A stretch of 64,000 bases of DNA from Eremophila alpestris peregrina (Eukaryota; Chordata; Aves; Passeriformes; Alaudidae): contig WMCF01000232.1 in NCBI GenBank assembly GCA_009792885.1, positions 251,265 to 315,264 on the forward strand. The letters are read 5' to 3'. The notes beneath the pieces were generated by a model. It was not told the DNA's origin and did no database searches. It saw only the letters and a list, made by a program, of their open reading frames with translations. This document shows positions 11,860 through 24,885 of the stretch, piece by piece (positions within the stretch are counted from its first letter, which is position 1; each line of letters opens with the position of its first letter). A program made the translations under genes and the position numbers.

Positions 11860-14800
11860 TCAGTGAGGACCAGCTGGATTGGTAAACATTACAAGAATGG
11901 AAGACAGACAGTGCAGCTTCTCTTTGATGTATTCTGGCAACTTATCATCTTCTCCATACCTAGAGTGGCAAAGCAGCACAGAAAAAGTGAGATACTTAAA
12001 TAATTTGTTTAATTTCATGACAACAGAATTATTTCAAAACACTGCTTTCCTCCATCTCCCTGTTTTTAATACTATGCATGAACAGTGGCTGTACTCCAGA
12101 GGCCATGTAGATGCATTCCCAGCTTATTTTATTCATCTGTTACCCAGACTTCAGTCAGCTGTGGGTGCTTCTCTTTATTTAACAAGCTTACATAAGCTAC
12201 CCAAGTGAGAAGTGATGGCAATGCTAAGGTTTAACATTTCCCAAATCAATAGCAGCTATGAAGTTCCTTGATGCACAACAGCCTTGCACTGAGTTCCCTG
12301 GATGTTTTTTATGGCAGGAGCAGACTCACCTGGTTGTGTGGCCATCAGGAGAAGTGTAAGTGATGGAAGAGACACCTGCTTGGGCTACCAGCTGGGACCC
12401 ATCATTGAACTGAACCCAAACTGCTCCACTGGTCAGCTGAGGAGAGAAGTTACATTGTGGTTTGAGCACGTGAAATACAAAATCACAAACCTAGAACTTT
12501 GCTAATAATGGAAGCTGAAAGCTTTTCAACATTCCTGAAGGCACTTAGTATTTTGGTACTTTGGATATTTGGTATTTTGGCCAGTCTTTTAAAGATAAAG
12601 ATTGCTGGATATTACTATGAGGACGTAGTGTCATGCTGACTTCCTCAGGTTTCAGATGCTTGGCTTTAGTTATCCTTGTCAATGTCAGATAAATAATGAA
12701 TTACCTTCAGCTTAACCACTCCTAAAGAAATTTTATGAAGGGCCAAACACTAAAAAGAGGCCCATTTGTGACAGTTCACAGCTACACACAAGGTCAAGTT
12801 TAAATCTATCAAGAGCACTTTTTCTGTTAGGCCAGGACACTTACTTTATCTGATTGCCAAGAGCAATGTCTTAAACCTAAAGTTTATCCATCAGAAAAGC
12901 AGAGGAAAAAGGGCTTTGCAAGGAAACAGCTTTTCCTGTTGTAGAGGAAAATGCATTTCTCTTGCACAGATCTGGTACATATCTATTAAAAACTTTGTCG
13001 TGACACCTTTGCATCTAGATTAGTGAACACAGAAGTTAAACAGTTTCAGTTTTTTACTAGAGTCAAATGTAAATGACAGGGCACTAAAATAGGCAATAAT
13101 GGCCACAGGAAAACTGGTAACTGATAATGAACTATTCTTTTGGTTTCTTCCACTTATGTAGTTCACCATGGTTTTTATCTAAGGTACTTATTTAAAAGTG
13201 TCCTTCTGCTTACAAATTTTAGACTCAAACTGTAGCGCACAACTGAATCATTCCTCACAAATCAAATTTAAAGTTCATGCAATGACTTAAAAATACATAT
13301 CTCAAATTAGCAGGAAAAAGAATAGAGATGCCTCCTTGATGAATTTCTCACCTGAGAAGCCCAACCAACATTTTTCACAAAGACAGATTTGACAAGCTGG
13401 GCTGAATTTGGGCTGCATTCCGTTTGATGCACAGAGGAGCATGTCTTTTCAGCAGTGGTAGTCAGAAACATGGGCTTTTCATGGGACACCACCTGAAAGC
13501 CAGAGATGCACACAATTACACAGAATTAACAGCCTGGGCATTCATCCTCCTGATGAGCTGTAGTGGTCAGTTGTTCATGTGTACAGACAGATTTAGCCTC
13601 TGTGCTCCATTTAACAGCACTGCAGTATTAAAAACCCACAGGGACACAACATCTTGTTGTCAATTCACTTCAGCCAGGTGGGAATGGTCAGATTCTGTAC
13701 TAGGGACACAAATTATACAAACAGATGCAGATCCAACTGATGTAGGTTGATGTATATCCAACAAAGCTCACAATACAATCTCAGTGTGCCAAGACCCCAG
13801 TATAATTCAGGCAGCTGAGGGCATTTTATCAGTTTTATCAGAGCTTGGTGGGCCTTTTAAAAAAGCCAGATGAAATTGCTCACAAAGCCTTATTGGCTAT
13901 ACATATATTCTCACCCTTGTTTTATATACACACTAACACTTGATTATTTCATAACAACAACATTAAGTGCTAATAGCCTTTGTGACACCATTTCTTATAC
14001 AGCACCAAGAGCACATCAGAGCTCTCAAACTCAACACTGTGCTGTCTAACACAAGTAAGCTATTTTCAAACTGTTCCCAGGAGGCATCTGTGATAGTTTT
14101 GGAATGCTTTGATTTTTCAGATGCTCTTAAATCCAGATATCAAAAGTTGGTTGAAATCAAAATTAACATTTCTAGTCAGTATGCTCACAAATGGCTAATA
14201 AAAGCCTATGCCCATACAAATGTAATTCCAGTAAAACTGCAATATGGGAGACTGGTCTCCATGGTACATCCTTGTGGACTTACAGGAGCACAGTTTGGAG
14301 TCTGAACTGGAGCAGAACTGGCAGCTTTATTTCTATCCAACACCACAACTTCTTTTGAATAGTTTGTCTTGTCCAGGAGTGGAGGTGCTACAGTCTGGGG
14401 TGATTCAGTATTACCAGGTTTTCTGGAAAAATAATGAGAAAAACGGGGAAAAGGTCTGTCCAAAAGGGATTAAAGAAAAAGTGAGGAGACATAGCTCTTC
14501 CTTCACTTTACCATGGACTGTCCAAAGCACCTGATGGCAGGAGTCCTCTGCAGAACTGTTTTTCAGTTCAAACACATAAGTCTTCAATACATATTCAATA
14601 AATACATAACTATTCAAATACATCAGTATTTTGAGCTGAAATATATTACCTTCCAACAATTATTGGAAAAAATGGAGCACTTCCACTCCTTTTCTCTTCT
14701 TCCAAAACAGCACATTCCAGTGCAAGGCAGATCCGATGTCCCTGAAACGAGGAGTTTATTTAGGTTTGAAATGGAGACTTGTGTAACTATTTCATACATG

Positions 14801-17800
14801 TTAAGCGTGGCAAGTGAGCCCACACAAGGAAATTCCAATGGTACTGAACTTTTCAAGTTGTATAAAGCAGCTTCATCTGTTGTGTTTAATCTTTTCACCA
14901 GACAGACAAACCTGTGTGTGAGAATTTGCTCTCAGTCTTGCTTGTGAGGGATTGTAAGCATTACCCCCACTCTGATACTTGCTCTTCCAAAATACACCGT
15001 CCTCCCTCCTTAACAGTGGAATGAGAGCAACACAGGAACACATTTGTGAAAGGGAAGCAGAGTTTTCAGGCAGCTGCTTTGCACTGGAAAAGGTCCATGT
15101 AGAACACCTCACCTCATTTGCATGATCCATATAAGCCTGGATTTCCTTCCTCAGCCCTGCTTCGCTGTCTCCTTTCAGAGTGAAGGATTTCCCTGACTTC
15201 TCAATCACACGAGTCACACCAGCTGTCTTATGGATCTTTGCTCCTGCAGGAAAATGTGAACACTTTCAGTGGGAGCTAGATGAAATAACAGTTACCATGG
15301 AAGGCTTGGAGCAGGCACTTGCCTCTTGCTAAGCACGTTAACTATCAAAGGTAGAGGTAAAGAAGAGCTCATGGATAAACCCCAAGTATAATTTAAGTAA
15401 CACTTTAGCAACATGCATTTCCTGAAGAAGATCTCAGTAAGGAATTAAAGAATCAACTCATCTTCAAGTGTTAGAATAAAGGCAGAATGTCCAGGAAATT
15501 ATTTATAGTGCACTATTTTCTTCAAACTGGAGTGGTGCTTGTTTAGTGTTAGTCAATATTTTAGTGCAGCCCTAAAATGCTGATTTACCTGTTTGCAAAA
15601 AGGAATACATACCATCATAAAAACAAATTTCCACATCTGCAGGGGGTGGATTTTCCATCAACATGCACTTGGCGTATCTTGTGTAAAATGTCACTTTGGG
15701 GGTTTTTGTTCTCACCAACTGCACAAACTTGGCTGCATACTGGTATTTTTTCCAGTACTTTTCTAAAAAAGAAGATATTTTAAAAAATTAGAATTTAGCA
15801 GATTAAACACTGTGCACCAGCTTGAAGAGAAGAAATTGAAATTATGTATTTGATAGCTGAAGGCTGTGACTAATATTGAAGCACTTGCCAGGTATGTTTA
15901 CAGGAACTGAATTATTTCCACCAACAGCTCCCAGTATGAATGAGGAAAAGATGACAAGAGCTTTAATTTTAGTACACTGTACTTTAATTTTACTACACTG
16001 TAAAGGGAGACTCCCTAAAGCTTCCATATGAAAGGAATCAGAATCTGTGGGTTACACATCTTTGTGAAGTTTCAAAACATTTTCCAGTTAAACTGTAGTT
16101 TGGATCTAATTCTGAAAGGAGTTTTACTTCAGAGTTATCTGAAAAGTAATAGATAAAAGCTATAAAGTCGCAAGATTCACTAAAAATAGCACATTAATTA
16201 TCATAATTTTAAAATAAATTCCAGGTTACCTGGCAAGTTGTCAAAATTATATGTGCAGATGCCTTCAGGAGGAGCAGGAGGTCTGTCATCGAGAAGGAAA
16301 CCTCTTCCTTCATTTGGATGATAAACTGCAATCTACAGAAAGGGAACAAAAATGGTGTGTAGTTGCAACTTCCTGCAGCACTCTGCACTTTCAACAGGTA
16401 TGGAAATAACTCACATTTGAATGAATTACTATGAGTTACCATGAAAGCTCTATTCCTCCAAGTAATTATTTAACAGCAGCACCTTTTCACCAGTACTTCA
16501 CCTATTCCAAAAGTCTTGAAATAATTCTCTGAATTTCCAAAATTCTCTGAAATAATTGCTTGCTCCCTATATTTATATGGCTTTATTATGGAGGGGCAAA
16601 GTTTACAGCTATGCATATATAAACAGTGGCTTTCAAAAGAAATAATCACTTGAAAAGAAAAAACCAGCTCTGACTGAACTCTTAGCACTTTAACAACAGT
16701 GAAAAAAAACCCAAATTTACTCACCACATTCCCATCACAAGATATTCTGAGAACTTCTTTCACAAGTTCCTGCGAGCGGTGTTCTTTCAGAAACTCCATG
16801 CACACCTCCCCAGTATCTAGAATGCTCACCTAAAATATATGAAACAGAAATAAATAAAAAGCCCTTCACTTTCTGCAGAAGGTAAGATAGCTTTTTTTTT
16901 TCCCCCAACAATGCTTTAATAAATGCTTTTCTTTTTCCTCAAGTGCACTTCAAACTGGTGAATGTTTTTCTCACAGTAACTTTGGTTATCAGTGCTATTT
17001 TTTTAAAAAGAGAGCACTTCAAGATGACTGAAGGGTATCAGCCTGGTAACTGAGGGTGAGGCTTCTTAAGTGACAAATCAAACACAGACATGTCTGCTCT
17101 ATTATGCAGTGTTCTCTGCACAAAAGTATTAAGTATTCTCTATACAAAAAATAAGATGCACCTTATTAATATGATTTTAAATGAAATTATTCTAGATCAA
17201 GTCTCCTAAAAACATATGCTTCTATTTAAGTGATTCTTAAGAGACAGTCACACTGTATTAAGCTCTCCAATTGTTCCCATTTTTAGAACTGATACTCACC
17301 ACTGCATTTTTGGTTTTTTGCCTGATGGGTTTCAGCCTGTGAGCAGTGAGAGGTGACACAACACTTCTCAGTGTGGGTTTCTGGGGTGCTGGTGGCTCTT
17401 GGCCCCAAGTTTGGTTCTGTTCTGGAGCCGACCAAAGGCCACATGCGGGAGACGGCTGAATGCTCTCGTTCTTGCAGAGAACTCCAGGGCTGCATCTCTG
17501 TGGCTTTCTCTGGTTTGAAGCATGTGGGCAGTCCCCAGCTGCATGGTGATCCCTGATCTCTTTGAGGGTGCTCCATGCCTGTCTTGGAGCCTCCTGCTGC
17601 ACGCCCAGGTGGCACCGGAAAGCTCCACACGCGCTGCCCTTGCCAGGCACCTCTGCAGCTTCTCTCAGAGGCACTGCAACAGCACAAGGGGACACTGCAG
17701 ACTCACAGGGTCAGAGCCAGGGGGAAACTATTCTAGCACAGCTCTAAAAGCTTTCCAAGGGATTGTCTGAGAAGGCTTATTTAAAGGAAGAATGGGATTT

Positions 17801-20800
17801 CTTTAATCCTCGGGCCTTTTAGTACCATTAATACCAGTGCTAGCAAAATTCCAGTGCTATGTAAAATAAGCTGTTCCTATATTGCAGTTAGGATGGTCTC
17901 CAGTTCTAACACCTTAAATAATTTTTAAGAATAATCTATAAACAAAATACTAAGACTTCAAATGGATTCTTACACAATTACTTTGTTGAAAACCAGCTTA
18001 TTTACCATTCAGATAATCACTAGTAGCAAATTTCATGTAAGTTACAGTTATCTAACTAGTGTTTTACCATCTACCAGAGGTTTTAGTACTCAAAATGTTA
18101 AATCCATACTCCAAATCCCTTGTTTTATTCTTAAAATCCTTGTATTTATTTCTTTTAAACACCTGTTTTTATATTTAACCTTCCTATAACTCCTTCCCCA
18201 GTTTTTATATTTAAGCCCTTGATCAACTTTCACCTCACCCACACCATTATTGTGCTCCTTCTGCTGTGTGGCTGAACAGGTGAGAAGGGACCAAAAATTA
18301 AATAGGATTATTCAGACCATATGTTCTGTGATTCCAATTCCCTGTAGACAGGAAGGGAAGGAGTCCAGTGATACCCAACCAAAAAGGGCCAGAATGGATT
18401 TACGGTTTATTCTTATGATTAAATTTCATTATTTACAAATGATGTAGTATGATTACCAACAAAGAACACCTCCTTCCCTTCTGTGTCTTTGTCCTTTCCT
18501 CCACCCATCCTTCTGCAGCCTTATTATCTTTCTCATTCATTGAGGTCCCATCTTCTCTTTAGTTGTATTTGCACAACTGAATTAACAGGGCTTTCAAGCC
18601 ACCTGCTAGTATTTTCTCACATATTTACACTTAGACATTTACACAACTGAGTCATTATGTCAGGGTCTAAAATTCTGGTTTCCTCTTTGGTTTTGGGGTT
18701 TTTTTTGCTAAAATAGTAGTAGAAAATAACGAGCTTGTTTTAGGAAAATACACACTCAAATACAATGTACAAGGAAATTGAAGAAAACAGAAAATCCCAC
18801 TGAAACTATTACAAGTCACTAACTTGAGTGCCAAAACACACGAGGGATGAGTAACACACCATTTGTTTGCATGCCTCCAAGCCACTGCTGCATCGTCTCA
18901 GCCTGGGACTTCTGCTCTAACAAACCAAGCTGGGGCTTCCCTGGGCACACATAATTTGAGCTACAAAATAAAAGTTACACACAGAATCAAGATTGCAGCA
19001 AAGACACTTGCACAACAAAAGTCATAATGCTACAGCTGCAGAAACCACAACACTTAGGACACTCAGGAAAGGGCAGGTGGCATTTTGTAGCTCTAGGCAG
19101 CATAGAACATGCTTCTTTCTCATGGGGTAAAGAACAGGAAAATCAAATAGTTTCCAAATGGGATGAGAAGTTATGCTCATGCTGCCAGCAGTAGCTGTTC
19201 TTACATCCAGCTCTGAATTGGCAGAAGACCCAGTGAGGACATGACACCCTGGAGCGCCACGTGTCTCACTCAGCATTACAAACATGCAGCTGAAAGATGC
19301 CAATCCTACTACCCACAGTCATTTGAATTTATATCAAATACAGTCAATCCCAAAAATTATAAAGATTTGTTACCAGTTTTTTAGATGTTGACAGAAATAT
19401 AGGCACAGGTGAAATCAAGATATAATCCAGGTGTTGAAGGGCAAAGAATACACACAAAACCAGCTACTGCAGAGTCACTGATTCACACTAAGCTCCTGTG
19501 AGGCTTTTTATCTCCATGGCCTGAACCTGTCTGCACTTTCTTGTAGTGGTGATGACTACTTCAGCATTGGCAAGGGCTCACTTATCATCAAAACCACCCT
19601 AAAACCACAGAATATAAAAAATCTAATTCAAGTTTTAGGAGCTTGCATTTGAGACTGCTGTGCAAGCTAACTGCAGGTGTAAGAGGCTTTTCTATATCCA
19701 ACTAGGTAAAAAAGGTTGTAACTATAAAGTTAATACCCACATTCACATTAATATTCTCTCATGTTTACATTCAGCATGGCTTTATGAAGCCACAGGGAAA
19801 AGCATGACAGTAACATTTCCATACATTTTTGATTAAACAGCATTTCTCCAACTAGAAAGGATGCACATGGCCTCTGAACTTTGTCAAACACTTGAGAGCA
19901 GTCAAGAAAAACTTCTTACTCCATTTGCTTTTTTTACAGGGAAAAGTGCTTGTTTGTCTTTTCCTTGAACTGGTTTGCAAAGAGAAAATATAGGAAATTA
20001 TGCCAGTTCTTAATGTGGAGAGAAATGCAGGAACTAAGATATGGAAGTCCTTATATTAAAACAGAAAATTATTCTTTTGATATTCTGCTCATGGAAAATC
20101 TATAGAAAGAAGCCAGGATTTTCACCAAGAAGCTACAAATAAGTACAGAACTCAATTTCAGATCGTTATCTATGATTGACACTTTCCTTTCTGGCACACC
20201 ACCTTTATAATCTATTGCCTTATCTTTACTAAATTTTTGTTTTATCCCCTCTAAGCATAAGAAAAAAAGCACCTCAAGAGATCAGCAAGTAAAAATGTTG
20301 ATAATTGCACTTTGAATGCCTTCTGCCCTCATCTGCCTCTTTTACAAGGAACAATTAGCAAGGCTACGGTTACTGTGGGGAAAGAAATAACCAAGTGGAA
20401 AGAATACGATAACGTAGCTCTAAATGCCATCTGAACAAAAAACTGATTCTTACTGTGGCTGATCTTTTACAGGTGGAGATATCTGCTCTTCAAAAGAACC
20501 AGAAGTACCAGAAGTCTTCTCCTTAAATATTTCTCCTATATCAGCGTAGCTGCTGGCAGGTGAGAAGTACTCAGTGTTTTCCCTTGTTCCTATTTTGGGC
20601 TTGGAAAGCACTTCCAAGGAGTGGCAGCGATCCAGGATGTTGGGCACGCCTTGGCTGTGGCTGTGGGATGAGCCTGACCTGTCTGAGGAGTGGGCTCTGC
20701 GCAGGTAGCGGGAGTGGGGCCTCTCTTCCCCGGGCTGAGGGGCTCTTCCCCTGCCACTGAGGCCAACCTCCTTCCCCTGAATGCCCCACTGTGGGAAAGA

Positions 20801-23610
20801 ACCTTCTCCTGATGAATTATTGCTGGAATTCTTGTTTGTAGGGAAAAAAGTCATCTTATTGGGGAGCGGCTGTCCAACTAACAGCTTCTTCTTTTCCTTC
20901 AAGCAGCCGCTGGTGCTGATGCTCGAAGAGCCCGTGAAGGTTGTAGAGATGGTGGCATTCCCACTGTCCATGGAGTCTTCTGAGGTTCCCAAATCCCTGC
21001 TGCGTGCAGAGCCACCCCTGGCCATGAAGGGATGGTCCAACACGGAGGAGAGACTCAGGCGGTCGGCGGGGTTTTTGCGCAGCAGCCTGTGGATGAGGTC
21101 CTGAGCCTCCCTGGACAGGAAAGCTGGCATCTCATAGTCGGCCAGCACCACTTTGTTCAGCGTGTTCCTGACTGTATCTGTGTCAAAGGGAGGCCTGCCC
21201 ATGAGCAGAGTGTAGAACATGCAGCCCAGGGACCACACGTCCGACTCCAGCCCGTGCGGGCTGCGCGTGGCTATCTCCGGGGAGATGTAATTGGGAGTGC
21301 CACACATGGTGTAGTGCTTCTCGTGAGGCATCTTCAGCTGCGTGGCCAGCCCAAAATCAGCTATCTTCACGTTCATGCTGCTGGTGAGCAGGATGTTGGA
21401 CAGGGTGAGGTCCCGGTGCAGGATTCCGTGGGAATGCAGGTACAGCATCCCCGTGATGATCTGGTGCAAGAAGTGTCGCGCTGCCAAAACACAAACACGT
21501 GTTGCAGTCTGATTTGAAATCACAGCTCTGAAGGCAACTCAGCTTTAAGAAAACAACTCAGCTTTAAGTCTGCTATTCATCTTGCTTCTATGTTTCCTTA
21601 TTTTTAACAACAAGACTGTTACAAGGCTGTTTAGGTGTCAGACCAGTGAAATTGGAATTAACTTTCTGCTTTAAATAAAATGGCGCAGCTTTGCTCTAAG
21701 TTCACGAAAACTCAGCTTTAAGAAGATAACTCAGCTCAGTTGCGCATCACTTTTGGAAACAGCTACAAGTTAAACTAATGATGCCTGTACAACAGTACCC
21801 CATTAATCCAGTTCTGTGGCCTGGGTCCCAGAAAATCCCTATCTATAGCAGTATCATGGAATTAAATTAGAAACTGAGAGAGAAGCAGGTAAGCTGGAAG
21901 AACTGAGCAAGAGGTGAGCAGTGAGGTGAGTCTGGAAGCAGTAAAGGCAGAAGCTGCCAGTTTTCCAGTTCTTCTTTTCTCTTCCCAGTCTTGACCCACA
22001 TTTCAACATAATTCTAATTACAAAGGTAAGCTCTGCATTCTGTCTGTCTCTGCCTCATCTTTTTATACTCCAAATAGCACAAACAGAACAAACACATATA
22101 GAAATGCAAGTGAACATATACACAACAATAATTAATCTCCAGAGTATCAATTACACAAGATTTTAAAGTACCAAAACTGTGATGGCAGCTTTAAATACTC
22201 TTCTCTAGAACTAAATATTTGTTGAGTGAGCCAAAACATTAATGCAGAGGGCTCCATAGACCAAAAAAACAAAATCTCACCTTCATCTTCTGAAAAGGGT
22301 TTCTTTCTGTTCTTTATGTATCTGCTCATTTCACCATTGTGACATATCTCGAGTATCAAGTATACGTAGTTGCTATCTTCAAAATAGTTATAAAGCTGGA
22401 ACATAAAACAAGGAAAAAATGAAATGCCATTCTGTAGACTATGCAGCAAGTCACATACAGCCCTCTCTACAAACCCCACAGTTCTTACCTCCAGTATAGA
22501 TGGATGCTTTAGCTGACAATGTATTTTCACCTCATTCTGAACCCTCTGTACCATTCCAACTTTGTGCATGGCTTTTTTGTCTATCTGTAAGTGGATCACA
22601 GCATAACTTAGATGTTCAGTGCATATTTGTCTGATAATCTTTAAGTATAAGCAAGTTTTTACATCGTTTAACTCAATACACTCTTTTAATGAACAAGTAT
22701 AATAGATGATTGGAGGAACACCACAGTTGAAAGCAGTCAAGTGTTAACATTATCAATACTAGCATTTATTATTTTTTTCTGAAATACTTAAGCAGAGAAA
22801 CTTAAATCTGATTTTGCCATGCAGATAGGCTAAATATAGTCAACACTAGAAAACATTTATATTAATTTCCAAGTCTATTTGGTTGTGGTGCATCTTTCAG
22901 GGTCGAGTCGCAATCCCAATGTCCGTTATATACAAACATTTAACTCAAACATCGGTGCCCAACTGCATAACCCCAACCTGCTGCAACTGTGCATTTGGTC
23001 TCTAGGGAGACAGATACTTCCTTACCATTTTGATGGCCACTTCCAGGCCGGTTTTCAGGGACACTGCTCTGTAGACCCCTGCGAAGGAGCCCTTCCCCAG
23101 GAGGTTCCCCACCTTGAAATCCTGCAAGACGAACAAACCAGCCTTATTAGCCCGGGGCTTTGTCAGCCAGGCTTCGCAGCGCCTCTCCCACCAGGGTGGA
23201 GAGCCCACACCGCCGTGCTCCGGGCGAACCCCGAGGAGGCCCGGGGGTACCTGCAGGGAGCTCTCCGGGGCCCGGCGGCGGGGCCCGGCAGGCCCGCACA
23301 GCCACCCCCGCCGCATTCCGCTGCCGGCACCGCACTGGCGCTGCCGCTGCCCGGGCCGGCGCGGCCGGGCCGCTTCCCGCCGCCTGTCCCGCCGCGACCG
23401 CCGAGACGCGGGATACGGCCCCGCGGCTGCCATGGCAGCGCCCGCGGAGCCGCCGCTCCCGCAGACACGTGGGGACGGGGCCGAGGCGTGGCAGGGACAC
23501 CGCTCCCACCGACACCCGCCGGCAGCGGGGGCAGCCCGCGCCCGGCCCCTCCGCGCCCCCGACGAGGCTGCGCGCCGCACCTCTATCCTCTCGCCGATGC
23601 AGGTCGCCAT
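11860..23610 (-). CDS. PLK4: PLK4, polo-like kinase 4, 16 coding exons
   Basis: Coding exons, 5' to 3' on the minus strand: 23610-23581, 23121-23026, 22584-22489, 22395-22281, 21480-20454, 18960-18860, 17673-17300, 16829-16725, 16332-16230, 15762-15613, 15243-15113, 14741-14650, 14422-14284, 13492-13352, 12436-12330, 11959-11860. They total 2907 nt (968 aa; human 970) with consistent phases. PLK4 is the serine/threonine kinase that licenses centriole duplication. Visible features: glycine loop GKGSFAGV, lysine K41 in VAIKM, catalytic HRD with D136, DFG with D154, activation-loop T170, and a DSGxxT beta-TrCP degron near residue 285. The cryptic polo boxes fall in exons 7-12, and the C-terminal polo box, which binds STIL, in exons 14-16 (SAQLVKSVFVKNVGWASQ, GAVWVQFNDGSQLV). 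The start gives MATCIGERIE, matching the orthologue. The linker in exon 7 is much diverged from mammals. Confidence 0.97.
21536..21722. repeat. Three copies of a 14-mer in PLK4 intron 4
   Basis: The exact 14-mer AACTCAGCTTTAAG occurs at 21536-21549, 21555-21568 and 21709-21722, with a partial fourth copy just after. The copies are directly repeated and unequally spaced. No function is evident. Confidence 0.7.
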
Positions 23611-23960
23611 GGCGCCGGCCGCTCTCCCTCGGGTGCCGCTACCGGTCGTGCCGAGGGCCTGGGCCGCGGTTGCCCATTAGGGCGCCCCGGGCCGCCCGCC
23701 CCGGCGCAGCCCCGCTCGCTCCCGGGCCCGGCGGCGGCCGCTCCCCGCCCCCCCCGCCGACATTTTGAAAAATCGCGCCGTTACCCCCCGGCCCCGCCCC
23801 GCCCCGGGACGAGGCTGCGTCTGACGTAATGGCGTCACGCAGCGGCGCGCGCGCGGGCCTGGCGGCCGGGCTGGGGGCGGGGCCGGGGCCGGGCAGCCGT
23901 TACGGCGCGTGCGCTGTGAGCGGCGCGTGGGCGGCGTGCGTCGCCTCAGCCCGCGGTGCC
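23611..23960 (-). promoter_or_regulatory. PLK4: PLK4 CpG-island promoter with NRF1, CRE and E2F/CHR-like sites
   Basis: The island spans exon 1, the start of intron 1 and the upstream DNA. Upstream of the ATG lie a TTTGAA/TTCAAA hexamer at 23764-23769 four bases from CGCGCC at 23774-23779 (a CHR/CDE- or E2F-like pair), TGACGTAA at 23822-23829 (CRE-like), and GCGCGTGCGC at 23905-23914 (a perfect NRF1 palindrome). Mammalian PLK4 is reported to be driven by CRE and NRF1 sites and repressed by DREAM through CDE/CHR, so the set fits. On the transcribed strand the CHR reads TTCAAA, not the canonical TTTGAA, which weakens that one call. Confidence 0.6.
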
Positions 23961-23973
23961 TCAGGGTGGGCAG

Positions 23974-24885
23974 TTCTGGAATGGTGAGGGGATGTTCTGG
24001 AGATCCTCTGGTCCGGCATACACCCCCTAGAACAAGTTGCTCGGGGCCTTACCCCACCTGGCTTTGAGTACTGCTCGTAATGGGGCGTCCACAAGCTGTC
24101 TGGGCAGCCCGTTCAGGTGGGTGTCTCACCACCGTCGCAGTTAAAAATTCCTTCCGAATATCGAACCTAACACCGAGCTCCCTTTCAATGTGTATCCAAT
24201 ACCTCATGTCCCATCACTACAGTTCTGATGAAAACTGCCTCTCCCACTTCCTTACTGGCTCCCCTCAGATTCTGGAAGGTTGCTCTGAGGTCTCCATTCA
24301 GCCTTCTCCAGGATGAGCAGTCCCAGCTTTCCCAGCCTGTCCTCACAGGGCAGGTGCTCCACTCCTCATCATTGTGGGCCTCTGGACTTGCTCCAGCCGT
24401 TTTGTGTCCTTACGTCGGGGACACCAGAACTACAAGCAGAGACTATAAGCAGAGTCTCAGCAGAGCAGAGGGAAAGAATCACCTCCTTTGGATGCAGCTC
24501 AGGATTTCCTTGGCTTTCTGGGCCATGAGGGTTCACTGCCAGCTCCTGCTGAGTTTTTTATCAGTCATCACACCCAAGTCTTACTCTGCAGGGCTGCTCT
24601 CAATCACTTCTCTGCCCAGCCTGTTGGTGTTGTGGGACTGCCACCACCCAGGTGTAGGACCTGGCACTTTGATGGATTTGATGAGGTTTGCCTCAGGCCA
24701 CCCTCAGGCCTGTCAGGGTCCCTCTGGATGGCCTCGCTTCACTCCAGCACATTTGTGTGTATTGACTGCCCCACACAGCTCAGAGCTGTCAGCACATTTG
24801 CTGAGGGTGCACTTGATCCCATTGTCCGTGTCACTGACCAAGATGTTGAACAGCATTGACCCCAACACTGACCCAAGGTATGCTG
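23974..24885 (-). mobile_element. CR1 LINE 3' fragment, antisense to the plus strand
   Basis: The plus strand reads as the complement of the 3' part of an avian CR1. It begins near 23974 with the complement of the CR1 terminus (ctggagatcctctggtcc), continues through the segment reading gcccgttcaggtgggtgtctcacc and the block cagtcccagctttcccagcctgtcctcac, and fades near 24885 after gaacagcattgaccccaacactgaccc. The reverse-transcriptase C-terminal frame is broken by stops, so the copy is dead. Its intact 3' end faces the PLK4 CpG island, and the 5' side is truncated as usual for CR1. The long plus-strand open frames here are antisense artefacts. Confidence 0.9.

Noticed and set aside
22879..23829. 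316-codon plus-strand open frame across the PLK4 promoter and exons 1-2
   Set aside because: It is antisense to verified PLK4 exons and owes its length to the stop-poor CpG island; the peptide is low-complexity Pro/Ala/Arg.
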